DNA of 13,663 nucleotides from an uncultured Oscillospiraceae bacterium (GCA_958427155.1 CAUABB010000017.1:1-13663), one strand, 5' to 3'; positions 1 to 6,629 are shown, counted from the stretch's first letter. Numbers and translations: made by a program. The notes: generated by a model from the letters alone, not told the origin.

Positions 1-615
1 AACGGAGGCTATAATAATCGGGACCGAAAAATTGACAAAATTCTCACTTCCAAGGCAACAGGTATTCCAATTATGATTCTGCTTTTCGGACTAATCTTTT
101 GGATTACAATTGCCGGAGCAAATTACCCTTCAGAAATACTATCAAATGGTCTTTTCTGGATCGAAGACCGTTTAAGTGAGTTTTGTGTATTTCTTGAAGC
201 TCCTACCTGGGTACAAGGACTTTTTGTAGAGGGGATGTACCGAACACTAGCTTGGGTTATTTCTGTCATGCTACCACCAATGGCAATTTTCTTTCCCCTT
301 TTCACCTTGTTAGAAGATTCGGGTTATTTACCTCGAATTGCTTTTAATATGGACCGGTATTTTAAAAAGGCTTCCGCTCACGGCAAGCAAGCGCTTACCA
401 TGGCAATGGGATTTGGCTGCAACGCCTGTGGTGTAATAGGTTGCCGAATTATTGATTCTCCCAGGGAGCGGCTCATTGCCACTCTCACCAACAATTTTGT
501 TCCCTGTAACGGCCGTTTCTCACCTTTTTGGAAAGGGAAACAAAGTGATATACACTCCAAAGATTTGGTGGAAGCAGTTAAAATTCGACGAATATACAAA
601 AATGGTAAAACTTAA
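1..615 (+). CDS. feoB: FeoB ferrous iron transporter, left part (interrupted by an integrative element; 5' end outside window)
   Basis: FeoB imports Fe2+ across the cytoplasmic membrane. The frame is open from base 1, so the start codon and the N-terminal G-protein domain lie upstream of the window. What is visible is the first transmembrane segment after the G domain (GIPIMILLFGLIFWITIAGA), a further membrane segment, and the first gating region with MGFGCNACGVIGCRIIDSPRER, which is typical of clostridial FeoB. The family sequence continues to NNFVPCNGRF at 484-519 and then stops matching. From base 520 on the frame reads 31 residues of unrelated tail (SPFWKGK... to NGKT) and ends at TAA 613-615. 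The rest of FeoB resumes at 5407 in the same frame. As it stands this half lacks most of the membrane domain and should not transport iron. Family assignment and interruption are near certain. Confidence 0.93.
   Translation, partial: NGGYNNRDRKIDKILTSKATGIPIMILLFGLIFWITIAGANYPSEILSNGLFWIEDRLSEFCVFLEAPTWVQGLFVEGMYRTLAWVISVMLPPMAIFFPLFTLLEDSGYLPRIAFNMDRYFKKASAHGKQALTMAMGFGCNACGVIGCRIIDSPRERLIATLTNNFVPCNGRFSPFWKGKQSDIHSKDLVEAVKIRRIYKNGKT
494..541 (+). other. attL junction (feoB / element left end)
   Basis: The host half-site is 494-516 (feoB, ending in AACGGCCGT) and the element half-site is 519-541. The proposed crossover dinucleotide is TT at 517-518. The element half contains GGAAAGGGAAAC at 530-541, whose reverse complement matches GTTTCCTTTTCC at 5384-5395 in attR at 11 of 12 bases. 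The two arms lie at exactly the same distance (11 bases) from the TT. Confidence 0.8.
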
Positions 616-648
616 TTTTCTCAATTTCAATTGGATTTATTTCATATA

Positions 649-681
649 AAAATCGGTAAGGAGATTTCCTTACCGATTTTT
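649..681. terminator. Bidirectional intrinsic terminator at the left end of the element
   Basis: This is a perfect 14-bp stem (AAAATCGGTAAGGA at 649-662 and its complement at 667-680) with a GATT loop. It has U-rich flanks on both strands. It begins three bases after the stop codon of the minus-strand cargo gene and follows the chimeric feoB end on the plus strand. In an excised circle it would sit exactly at the end of the extended recombinase frame, whose TAA is 647-649, so it could also be the native recombinase terminator. Confidence 0.88.
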
Positions 682-683
682 AA

Positions 684-3215
684 TCATGCCATTTTGATAT
701 TTTTTGCTTTTTGAAGATTTAATTTTTCAACTGCTTCTTCCCTCATTTTATACTTGAGGATTTTTCCTGCACCATTCATTGGAAATTCATCAACAAAATC
801 AACATACCGCGGGGTTTTGTGTTTCGCCATATGGCTCTTAACATATTCTTTTAGCTCATCCTCAGTCATTGTTTCTCCCTCTTTGAGGATCACACAGGCC
901 ATAATCTCTTCGCCATACTGCTCGTCCGGCACGCCGATTACCTGAACATCCTTAACCTTAGGGTGAGTATAGATGAAATCTTCAATTTCCTTTGGATAAA
1001 TATTTTCCCCTCCACGGATAATCATATCTTTAATCCGGCCAGTAATTTTATAGTTGCCATCGGGCAGGCGGCGAGCAAGGTCGCCTGTATGGAGCCAGCC
1101 TTCCTCATCAATTACAGCAGCGGTCGCTGTTGGCATTTTATAATATCCTTTCATAATATTATAGCCACGCGCAACGAATTCACCGTCTACATTATCCGGT
1201 AGATCTTTTCCGGTCTCCGGATCCACAATTTTGCACTCAATTCCCGGCAAAGCGCGCCCTACGGTATTAACACGTACTTCAAGCGGATCGTCCACACGGC
1301 TTTGAGTACAACCGGGGGAAGCTTCGGTCTGACCGTAAACAATTGAAATCTGTGTCATATTCATTTTATTGACAACATCCTGCATCACCTTGATGGGGCA
1401 AGGACTGCCGGCCATAATACCGGTACGCATATAAGAAAAATCCGTCTTTTCAAAATTTTCGTGTTCCAACATTGCGATGAACATGGTAGGAACCCCGTGA
1501 AACGCCGTAATTTTCTCCTTATTAATGCACTCAAGCGCCAGCCGTGGTGAAAATGCCGGAAGCGGTGACATGGTAACACCATGTGTCATGCAAGCGGTCA
1601 TAGCCAACACCATTCCAAAACAATGAAACATCGGTACCTGAATCATCATCCGATCGGCAGTGGAAAGATCCATACAGTCACCAATATTTTTGCCATTATT
1701 AACAACATTGTAATGAGTCAGCATAACCCCTTTAGGGAACCCAGTCGTACCAGAAGTGTACTGCATATTACAAACGTCATGCCGGTTCACAAGAGCCGCG
1801 CGTTGATAAACAAGCTCAAGTGGAACTTTCCCGCCCTGTTCAAGCGCCTCTTCCCAGGTCAAGCAACCAGGCTGTCTGGAATCCACTGTAATAACATTTC
1901 GCAGGAAGGGAAGTCTTTTGGCATGAAGTGGCTTCCCGGATTCCAATTCAAGCAATTCAGGGCAAATTTCTTTGATAATTCCCACATAATCAGAATCCTT
2001 AAAGCCATCAATCATTACCAAGGTATGGGTATCAGATTGACGCAGAAGATACTCCGCCTCATGAATTTTATAAGAAGTATTTACCGTTACAAGAACTGCT
2101 CCAATTTTAACTGTTGCCCAAAAAGTAATATACCACTGTGGTACATTCGTCGCCCAAATTGCCACTTTATCTCCTTTTTTTACCCCAAGGGCAAGAAGAG
2201 CGCGGGCAAAACTGTCAACATCATCTCTAAACTGGGCATATGTACGGGTATAGTCCAGCGTTGTAAAACGAAAAGCATACTGATCCGGGAACTCTTCTAC
2301 CATTTGATCAAGCACCTGAGAAAAAGTTAAATCAATCAAAGAGTACTTTTCCCAAACATACTTTCCAGTTTTGGCATTGTTATCAAACAACGGTCTGCGA
2401 CTGATACTTTTCTGAAGGTATTTTTCCATATAATTCATAAAATGTGGAAAAACAACACCTGCATCACTCAAATTAGGCGCCCAACGTTTTACCCATTCCA
2501 GTGAAATATAACCGTCATAATTAATAGACCTGAGCGCAAAAATCATTTCATCAATCGGTAGATCGCCTTCTCCCATCAGGCGGTACTCCACTCCACTCGG
2601 AGTCTGAACCGAATCCTTGACATGAATATACTTAATGTACGCACCGAGGTTTTGCACCGTGGTCTCCGGTTGTTCACCCATAATGCGGTAAGGATGATGC
2701 ATATCCCAAAGAGCGGCAACTGAATCGCTTGCCACCTGTTCCAAAAGGTTCCGAAGCCGAGCGGTATTCGCATAAACGCCGTTCGTCTCAACTAACAACA
2801 CAACTCCTGCTTTTTCCGCTTCCGGTGCAAGCTCACGGAGCTGGCGGATAATTAGGGCATCATCCACCTCTCCTTCTGGTTCCTTGTGCAGATCCGCAAG
2901 AATACGAATATAAGAAGCTCCCAGCGCTTTGGCGAGACGAATATAACTTAAAATTTCTTCTTTGTTTTCCTGTTCCCGGTCTGCAAATTTTAAACAACAG
3001 TTACAGGACAGACACGGAATTTCCAACCGAAGCTGACGGAGCTTTTGAACAGTCTGATCAAGACGCTCAGGAGCAAAAGGTGGAGCACTCAAAGCCGAGA
3101 TATCATCACCCAGACCTCGGATTTCAATACCGTCAAATCCCAGATCCTTAGCCATAGAGTAAATATCAGGCCATTCAAAATCAGGACAGCCTAAAGTGGA
3201 AAAAGCAACTTTCAT
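684..3215 (-). CDS. Fusion protein: sugar phosphate isomerase/epimerase-like TIM barrel + acyl-CoA synthetase (AMP-forming)
   Basis: The protein has 843 residues. I chose the start at 3215 because GAAGAGGG lies just upstream and MKVAFSTLGCP is a normal TIM-barrel N-terminus; an in-frame ATG at 3308 has no such support. Residues 1 to about 270 form an AP-endonuclease-2/xylose-isomerase-like barrel. Plausible metal ligands are E143 (LLVETNG), D171 (ALWDMHHPY), H198 (YIHVKDS) and E240 (YISLEW). Residues from about 290 to 843 form a complete adenylate-forming ligase: YTSGTTGFPKG at 486-496, YGQTEAS at 627-633, HTGD at 709-712, GRIKDMIIRGGENIYP at 726-741, and the catalytic lysine K818 in GAGKILK. 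The ligase part looks like a FadD-type enzyme activating a carboxylic acid to its CoA thioester; the substrate is unknown. The fusion is unusual and suggests that the barrel produces or alters the acid that the ligase activates, which is inference. It is the only obvious cargo of the element. Confidence 0.85.
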   Translation of the reverse strand: MKVAFSTLGCPDFEWPDIYSMAKDLGFDGIEIRGLGDDISALSAPPFAPERLDQTVQKLRQLRLEIPCLSCNCCLKFADREQENKEEILSYIRLAKALGASYIRILADLHKEPEGEVDDALIIRQLRELAPEAEKAGVVLLVETNGVYANTARLRNLLEQVASDSVAALWDMHHPYRIMGEQPETTVQNLGAYIKYIHVKDSVQTPSGVEYRLMGEGDLPIDEMIFALRSINYDGYISLEWVKRWAPNLSDAGVVFPHFMNYMEKYLQKSISRRPLFDNNAKTGKYVWEKYSLIDLTFSQVLDQMVEEFPDQYAFRFTTLDYTRTYAQFRDDVDSFARALLALGVKKGDKVAIWATNVPQWYITFWATVKIGAVLVTVNTSYKIHEAEYLLRQSDTHTLVMIDGFKDSDYVGIIKEICPELLELESGKPLHAKRLPFLRNVITVDSRQPGCLTWEEALEQGGKVPLELVYQRAALVNRHDVCNMQYTSGTTGFPKGVMLTHYNVVNNGKNIGDCMDLSTADRMMIQVPMFHCFGMVLAMTACMTHGVTMSPLPAFSPRLALECINKEKITAFHGVPTMFIAMLEHENFEKTDFSYMRTGIMAGSPCPIKVMQDVVNKMNMTQISIVYGQTEASPGCTQSRVDDPLEVRVNTVGRALPGIECKIVDPETGKDLPDNVDGEFVARGYNIMKGYYKMPTATAAVIDEEGWLHTGDLARRLPDGNYKITGRIKDMIIRGGENIYPKEIEDFIYTHPKVKDVQVIGVPDEQYGEEIMACVILKEGETMTEDELKEYVKSHMAKHKTPRYVDFVDEFPMNGAGKILKYKMREEAVEKLNLQKAKNIKMA

Positions 3216-3398
3216 AACAATCCCTCTTCCATACAAAATACTTGTCCGCGGGAACAAAAAAAGGTTTTCTTCTCCCATCTGGTGAATAAGAGATAAAAAC
3301 CGCTGCAAAACCGACAGAAAACGCCCAAAGTTCCCGCCTGGCTTCTGCCTATTTCAGCGGTGATACACCGCCCTTTAATATTCTACCATAACAGATTA
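3216..3398 (-). promoter_or_regulatory. Long, potentially structured 5' leader of the fusion gene
   Basis: The proposed promoter is about 175 nt upstream of the start codon. The leader holds a GCGGTG-ATA-CACCGC hairpin (3357-3371). It also has a nested pair of distant arms: GCGGGAAC at 3248-3255 with GTTCCCGC at 3330-3337, and inside it GTTTTCT at 3264-3270 with AGAAAAC at 3316-3322. I do not recognise a known riboswitch consensus; no T-box or cobalamin motif is seen. No other gene is visible between 3216 and 3463. Confidence 0.35.
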
Positions 3399-3427
3399 AT
3401 GATACCCGAAAAGCGTTCATTCGTCAA
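3399..3427 (-). promoter_or_regulatory. Sigma-A-type promoter for the fusion gene
   Basis: On the minus strand TTGACG (complement of 3422-3427) and TATCAT (complement of 3399-3404) are separated by exactly 17 bp. It points to the fusion gene and would start transcription near 3392. It lies downstream of the stop of the 64-codon gene, so the two minus-strand genes can be transcribed separately. Confidence 0.6.
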
Positions 3428-3463
3428 GTATGAAGGGGACCTAAGCAAAACTTCAGAAAAGTG

Positions 3464-3658
3464 TTAAAAGGCTTTTTTCCATTTTAATAGCGCAAAAAGC
3501 AGGTCCAGATAAATTAATTTTTCCTCCGAATTGGAACCATCCTTCTCCAGAACGTTTTCAAGCATTCGAGCTATAATCTCAGCTGCTTCTTTTTTATAAG
3601 AACGTTCTTCTTTTCCAGATGCCTCCACAACAGAAAAGGCAAGTGTTCCTCGTGACAA
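3464..3658 (-). CDS. Small 64-residue protein of the element, function unknown (recombination directionality factor candidate)
   Basis: It uses a TTG start (complement of 3656-3658) preceded by a very strong ribosome binding site, AGGAGGTGG (complement of 3664-3672), five bases away; this is the main reason to believe the gene. The product begins MSRGTLAFSVVEASGKEERS. It then has a Lys/Glu-rich region predicted to be helical (KKEAAEIIARMLENVLE) and a hydrophobic/aromatic end (YLDLLFALLKWKKAF). I see no recognisable domain, signal peptide or clear transmembrane segment. It is transcribed divergently from the recombinase, with 210 bp between the two starts. Serine-integrase elements commonly carry a small protein that triggers excision (SprB of SPbeta is 58 residues), so that role is a reasonable guess from size and position only. 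Confidence 0.6.
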   Translation of the reverse strand: MSRGTLAFSVVEASGKEERSYKKEAAEIIARMLENVLEKDGSNSEEKLIYLDLLFALLKWKKAF

Positions 3659-3809
3659 CTAACCCACCTCCTGCCCTATCTTTATTCTTGGGATATATCT
3701 TTTATGAAGCTACAAAAACTGAAGTTCGCTTCTTCCCAAATTAAAAATGATCATCAAATGTTTCCTAGAATATGAAAATACCGGTTCAGTCATAAAAATT
3801 ATCAGTCCT

Positions 3810-3837
3810 TCATATTTTCTTTTCCGCCCCATATTCT
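3810..3837 (+). promoter_or_regulatory. Sporulation sigma-E-like promoter upstream of the recombinase
   Basis: TCATATT at 3810-3816 fits the sigma-E -35 pattern (kmATATT). Thirteen bases later CATATTCT at 3830-3837 resembles the -10 (CATACAAT-like, 5 of 8). The start of transcription would fall near 3844, leaving a short leader that contains the ribosome binding site GAAAGGA (3854-3860). I found no convincing sigma-A -35/-10 pair in this gap. Sigma-E and sigma-K -10 motifs overlap, so either is possible, and AT-rich DNA yields chance matches. Confidence 0.35.
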
Positions 3838-3868
3838 TTGAATAGCAGTTGCTGAAAGGAAAGATTTT

Positions 3869-5419
3869 ATGAAATTTGCTGTTTACAGCCGCAAATCAAA
3901 ATTTACTGGAAAAGGTGAGTCAATCGTGAATCAGGCAGAACTTTGCAGAGCTTATCTTCAAAATAATTTTGAAGATATTTCAGATAGTGACCTGATTTAC
4001 TATGAAGATGAGGGTTTTTCCGGTAAAACGCTGGATCGTCCAGAGTTCCAACGCCTGTTAAAAGATGCAAGACTTCACAAATTCAACTATATTGTCTGTT
4101 ACCGTCTTGACCGGATTAGTCGTAGTGTCGTGGATTTTTCCTCTCTGGTCGAACTTTTTTCAAAACTCGAAATCGGTTTCATTTGTATTCGGGAACAGTT
4201 CGATACTTCCACCCCAATGGGCCGGGCTATGATGTATATTGCAAGCGTCTTTGCTCAGCTTGAACGAGAAACAATTGCCGAACGTGTTCGGGATAACATG
4301 CTGCTGCTTGCCAAAGACGGACGCTGGCTGGGAGGGACTCCCCCATTTGGATTTTGCTCCTGCAAACGCGAAGCAGTCATTGTTGACGGAAAACGAAAAA
4401 ATTCTTTCATTTTGGAAAACAAGCCAGAAGAAGAAGCAATTGTACGGGAAATTTTCCGACTTTTCCTTTCTGGAAAAAAACTTATAGAAATTAAAGAAAT
4501 TTTAAACCGCCAAAGAGCCCATACTCGAAATGGAAACCTTTTTTCTATTCCAGGGATACGCGCCATTCTACGCAATCCTGTTTACGCAGCCGCCGACCAG
4601 GAAAGTTGTCTTTTTCTTTCTTCACAGGGAGCAGAAGTTCCTTTTAAGACTCCAAAATTTACCAATACAGGGCTTTTATGCTATCATAAACGCTCTGGCA
4701 TTTCAGGCACAGAAAAAAACTGTCCCCCTTCTGAATGGATTATTGCGCAAGGAGCTCACCGCTGCCTTATCAGCGGACAGGACTGGGTAACTGTTCAGAA
4801 ACTTTTATCCTTTCAAAAACAAAAAATTAAAAAAAGTAGTTATAATGGATATGCTCTTCTTTCGGGAAAGCTTGTCTGTGGGAGATGCGGAGAAAAATTT
4901 TACCCCAAACCGCGTTCTTCAAGAAGTGACAGCTCCTTCGACTACATCTGCAGCAATAAACTTCACGGCAGTTTATGCAATTGTCCCAATTTAAACGGAA
5001 TAAAGGCTGATAGTCTTATTCGCAAAATATTTTCTCCTCTTCCATTATTTTCGGAGATAAACCGTATCTTAAAAAAAACCTATAAAAAAAACTTGTTAGA
5101 AGTATCGGCTCCCCTTCCAAATGGACTGGTAAAGTCGGCCAGTCAAATAAACATTCTCCCAAAAGAGAAAAAAATTTTTCTAGAACAGCTTACACTTCCA
5201 AATATAATAGGGAAATCTATTCTGGATAATATTCTTCTTCACCCCTCAAAATGGCTTTCATCCATGCCTTTACCGGAACAACGACGTTTACTGGATCTCC
5301 TCTTAGAACGGGTAGAATGGGATGGTTCCAGATTAAATTTAATCTGTCGTCCAGGATTTGGCTCCTGTTTTTCGGAAAATTCTGTTTCCTTTTCCGAAAC
5401 GGCGGATTCCCAACATTAA
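3869..5419 (+). CDS. Large serine recombinase (site-specific integrase/excisionase of the element)
   Basis: The protein has 516 residues in the integrated form. The N-terminal resolvase domain (1 to about 145) has the catalytic serine S10 in YSRKS, with arginine R8, YRLDRISRS at 78-86, and the E-helix region MGRAMMYIASVFAQLERE. A recombinase domain follows (PFGFCSCK, then the ILRNPVY region), and then a zinc ribbon with C337, C340, C361 and C370. The opening KFTGKGES and the overall layout resemble clostridial SpoIVCA-like recombinases of sigK 'skin' elements, from family knowledge. The region after the zinc ribbon has no long, obvious coiled coil. The stop codon (5417-5419) and the last four or so codons lie at or beyond the attR crossover in feoB. 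In the circular form the frame would continue 42 codons through 521-646. The ATG follows GAAAGGA by eight bases. Its job is to insert or excise the element at feoB. Confidence 0.95.
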   Translation: MKFAVYSRKSKFTGKGESIVNQAELCRAYLQNNFEDISDSDLIYYEDEGFSGKTLDRPEFQRLLKDARLHKFNYIVCYRLDRISRSVVDFSSLVELFSKLEIGFICIREQFDTSTPMGRAMMYIASVFAQLERETIAERVRDNMLLLAKDGRWLGGTPPFGFCSCKREAVIVDGKRKNSFILENKPEEEAIVREIFRLFLSGKKLIEIKEILNRQRAHTRNGNLFSIPGIRAILRNPVYAAADQESCLFLSSQGAEVPFKTPKFTNTGLLCYHKRSGISGTEKNCPPSEWIIAQGAHRCLISGQDWVTVQKLLSFQKQKIKKSSYNGYALLSGKLVCGRCGEKFYPKPRSSRSDSSFDYICSNKLHGSLCNCPNLNGIKADSLIRKIFSPLPLFSEINRILKKTYKKNLLEVSAPLPNGLVKSASQINILPKEKKIFLEQLTLPNIIGKSILDNILLHPSKWLSSMPLPEQRRLLDLLLERVEWDGSRLNLICRPGFGSCFSENSVSFSETADSQH

Positions 5420-5431
5420 TTGCAATCATTT
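5384..5431 (+). other. attR junction (element right end / feoB)
   Basis: The element half-site is 5384-5406, the crossover TT is at 5407-5408, and the host half begins at 5409 (CCCAACATTAATTG of feoB). Compared with the reverse complement of 519-541, the element half is symmetric at 17 of 23 positions. The site lies inside the 3' end of the recombinase gene, so the last codons of the integrated recombinase, including its stop, come from feoB sequence. Confidence 0.8.
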
Positions 5432-6138
5432 CTATGTTCTTCGTTGGAAGTGTAGCTTCCCCTTTTCAATCTGCCGTTTCTGCTCTCTGGTTAACTGCTT
5501 TCATTATTCTAGGTGTAGGAATGACCCTTTTGATTTCGAAGATTCTTTCTAAAACCTTATTAAAAGGTCTTCCATCCTCCTTTGCACTGGAATTGCCCCC
5601 CTATCGTCGTCCCCAAATCGGAAAGGTTTTGATTCGCTCTGTTTTTGATCGCACTCTATTTGTTTTGGGAAGAGCGGCAACAGTGGCTGCTCCGGCGGGG
5701 CTTATTATCTGGCTCCTAGCAAACATTCAGGCAGGGGATGCAAGCCTTTTAACACACTGTGCTACTTTTCTTGATCCATTTGGAAGACTAATTGGACTTG
5801 ATGGTGTTATCCTGACGGCTTTTATCCTTGGCTTCCCCGCAAACGAAATTGTCATTCCACTTACTATTATGGCCTATCTCGCCAACGGAAGTATGGTCGA
5901 TATGACAAATCTTGACGCTTTACGGGAACTTCTAGTTTCTAACGGCTGGACCTGGGTAACGGCATTGTGTATGACGTTCTTCTCCCTGATGCATTTCCCC
6001 TGCGCCACCACCTGCCTGACGATTCGGAAGGAAACAAAAAGCCTTAAGTGGACCGTTCTTTCCTTTTTGATTCCCACCGCTGTGGGAATCCTGATTTGTT
6101 TTCTAACTGCCTCCATCGCAAGGTTGTTTGGATTTTAA
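5407..6138 (+). pseudogene. feoB: FeoB ferrous iron transporter, right part (severed from its start by the element)
   Basis: Family sequence starts at FPTLIAIISMFF (5407 on) and runs to the natural FeoB C-terminus (IARLFGF, TAA 6136-6138). It covers the second gating region (LFVLGRAATVAAPAGLIIWLL), GFPANEIVIPL, the NGWTWVTALCMTFFSLMHFPCATT region and the last membrane segments. There is no ribosome binding site near the first in-frame ATG (5434), so it is unlikely to be translated on its own. The in-frame codons before 5407 belong to the element. It is intact in sequence and would rejoin the left part in frame on excision, so it is a reversible interruption rather than a decayed gene. The hydrogenase operon follows after a 166-bp gap in which I see no clear terminator. 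Confidence 0.92.
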
Positions 6139-6304
6139 TCTCAAATTTAAAAATAATTGATTCTCTTGGTTTAATGACACAAAAATCCGGGTTTTGCGCC
6201 TCAAAATTTGCCAGAGGTATTTAACTATTTTCATAATCAAAGCCTATCAAAAAACGTTCCTTATTTTTGTGAGAATTAACCAGTAAAATTCTTTCTGTTT
6301 TACG

Positions 6305-6333
6305 TTGACAGCTTATTCACGACGCGTTATAAT
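6305..6333 (+). promoter_or_regulatory. Consensus sigma-A promoter of the hydrogenase/rex operon
   Basis: TTGACA at 6305-6310 and TATAAT at 6328-6333 are separated by exactly 17 bp. Both hexamers are perfect consensus, so the promoter should be strong unless repressed. Start of transcription is expected near 6340, inside the proposed Rex operator. Confidence 0.9.
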
Positions 6334-6337
6334 GACG

Positions 6338-6355
6338 TTGTGAATGAGTTGTCAA
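6338..6355 (+). promoter_or_regulatory. Rex operator over the transcription start (plus a weaker site at 6305-6322)
   Basis: TTGTGAA-TGAG-TTGTCAA matches the Rex palindrome TTGTGAA-N4-TTCACAA at 12 of 14 half-site bases. It sits right after the -10, where a bound repressor would block initiation. A second, weaker 18-bp match (TTGACAG-CTTA-TTCACGA, right half 6 of 7) begins 33 bp upstream and overlaps the -35. The regions 6315-6324 and 6336-6345 also form an inverted repeat (9 of 10) around the -10. Rex is encoded by the last gene of this operon. Confidence 0.6.
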
Positions 6356-6380
6356 TGTTGCTTTTAGGAGGTATTGTACT

Positions 6381-6629
6381 TTGACTGTAACCATCTGTAT
6401 TGGCAGTTCCTGCCATCTCAAAGGTTCCAGAGATATTATTAAAATTCTGGAACGGCTGGTTTCACTCCATCATTTGGAAGATCGTGTTACGTTACAGGGA
6501 TCTTTCTGTATGGGTGAATGCACCAAGAACGGCGTCTGCGTAAAAGTAGACGACGAATTCTGCACCGTTATCCCCGCAAATGTGGAAGAATTTTTTGAAA
6601 ATCAGATTCTGAAGAAGGTGAACGCATGA
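6381..6629 (+). CDS. NuoE-like thioredoxin-fold [2Fe-2S] ferredoxin
   Basis: This 82-residue protein has a TTG start and a perfect AGGAGGT (6366-6372) eight bases upstream. Its Cys pattern is that of the thioredoxin-like 2Fe-2S family of NuoE/HndA/HydC-type proteins: C6-x4-C11 (CIGSSC), then C43-x3-C47 (CMGEC), with an extra C53. It probably binds one [2Fe-2S] cluster in the cytoplasm and passes electrons to or from the hydrogenase that follows. The stop overlaps the next start (ATGA at 6626-6629), indicating translational coupling. It is the short stand-alone form, lacking the N-terminal helical bundle of full NuoE. Confidence 0.88.
   Translation: MTVTICIGSSCHLKGSRDIIKILERLVSLHHLEDRVTLQGSFCMGECTKNGVCVKVDDEFCTVIPANVEEFFENQILKKVNA

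Larger units (their letters stand above)
517..5408 (+). mobile_element. 4,890-bp serine-recombinase integrative element inserted in feoB
   Basis: The element is bounded by the two halves of feoB and repeats TTC at its ends (517-519 and 5407-5409). The distance between matching positions is 4,890 bp, a multiple of three, and both feoB halves are in the same frame. Contents are a large serine recombinase abutting the right end, a divergent 64-codon gene, and a large cargo gene (TIM barrel fused to acyl-CoA ligase) on the minus strand near the left end. There are no transposase, phage structural, replication or conjugation genes. Joining the ends gives a 48-bp dyad centred on TT (517-518 = 5407-5408), which is the expected layout of a serine integrase attP. 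It resembles small recombinase-borne intervening elements such as sigK 'skin' more than a prophage. Boundaries are inferred from FeoB conservation and the dyad. Confidence 0.88.

Noticed and set aside
1581..2330. 249-codon plus-strand open frame
   Set aside because: It lies antisense to the acyl-CoA ligase part of the fusion gene, which has a continuous family-matching protein; this frame has no recognisable domain.
3216..3308. N-terminal extension of the fusion protein to ATG 3308
   Set aside because: The extra 31 residues have no family match and no ribosome binding site; MKVAFSTLGCP at 3215 has both.
508..5403. AACGGC (508-513 and 5398-5403) as the recombination core
   Set aside because: It is the longest shared string at the two junctions, but crossover there would give FeoB NGGFP instead of the conserved NGRFP, and it is off the symmetry centre of the joined ends. 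TT at 517-518/5407-5408 fits both tests.
5251..5406. In-frame ATG extension upstream of the right feoB part
   Set aside because: These codons lie in the recombinase gene in another frame and do not resemble FeoB; family similarity starts only at 5407.
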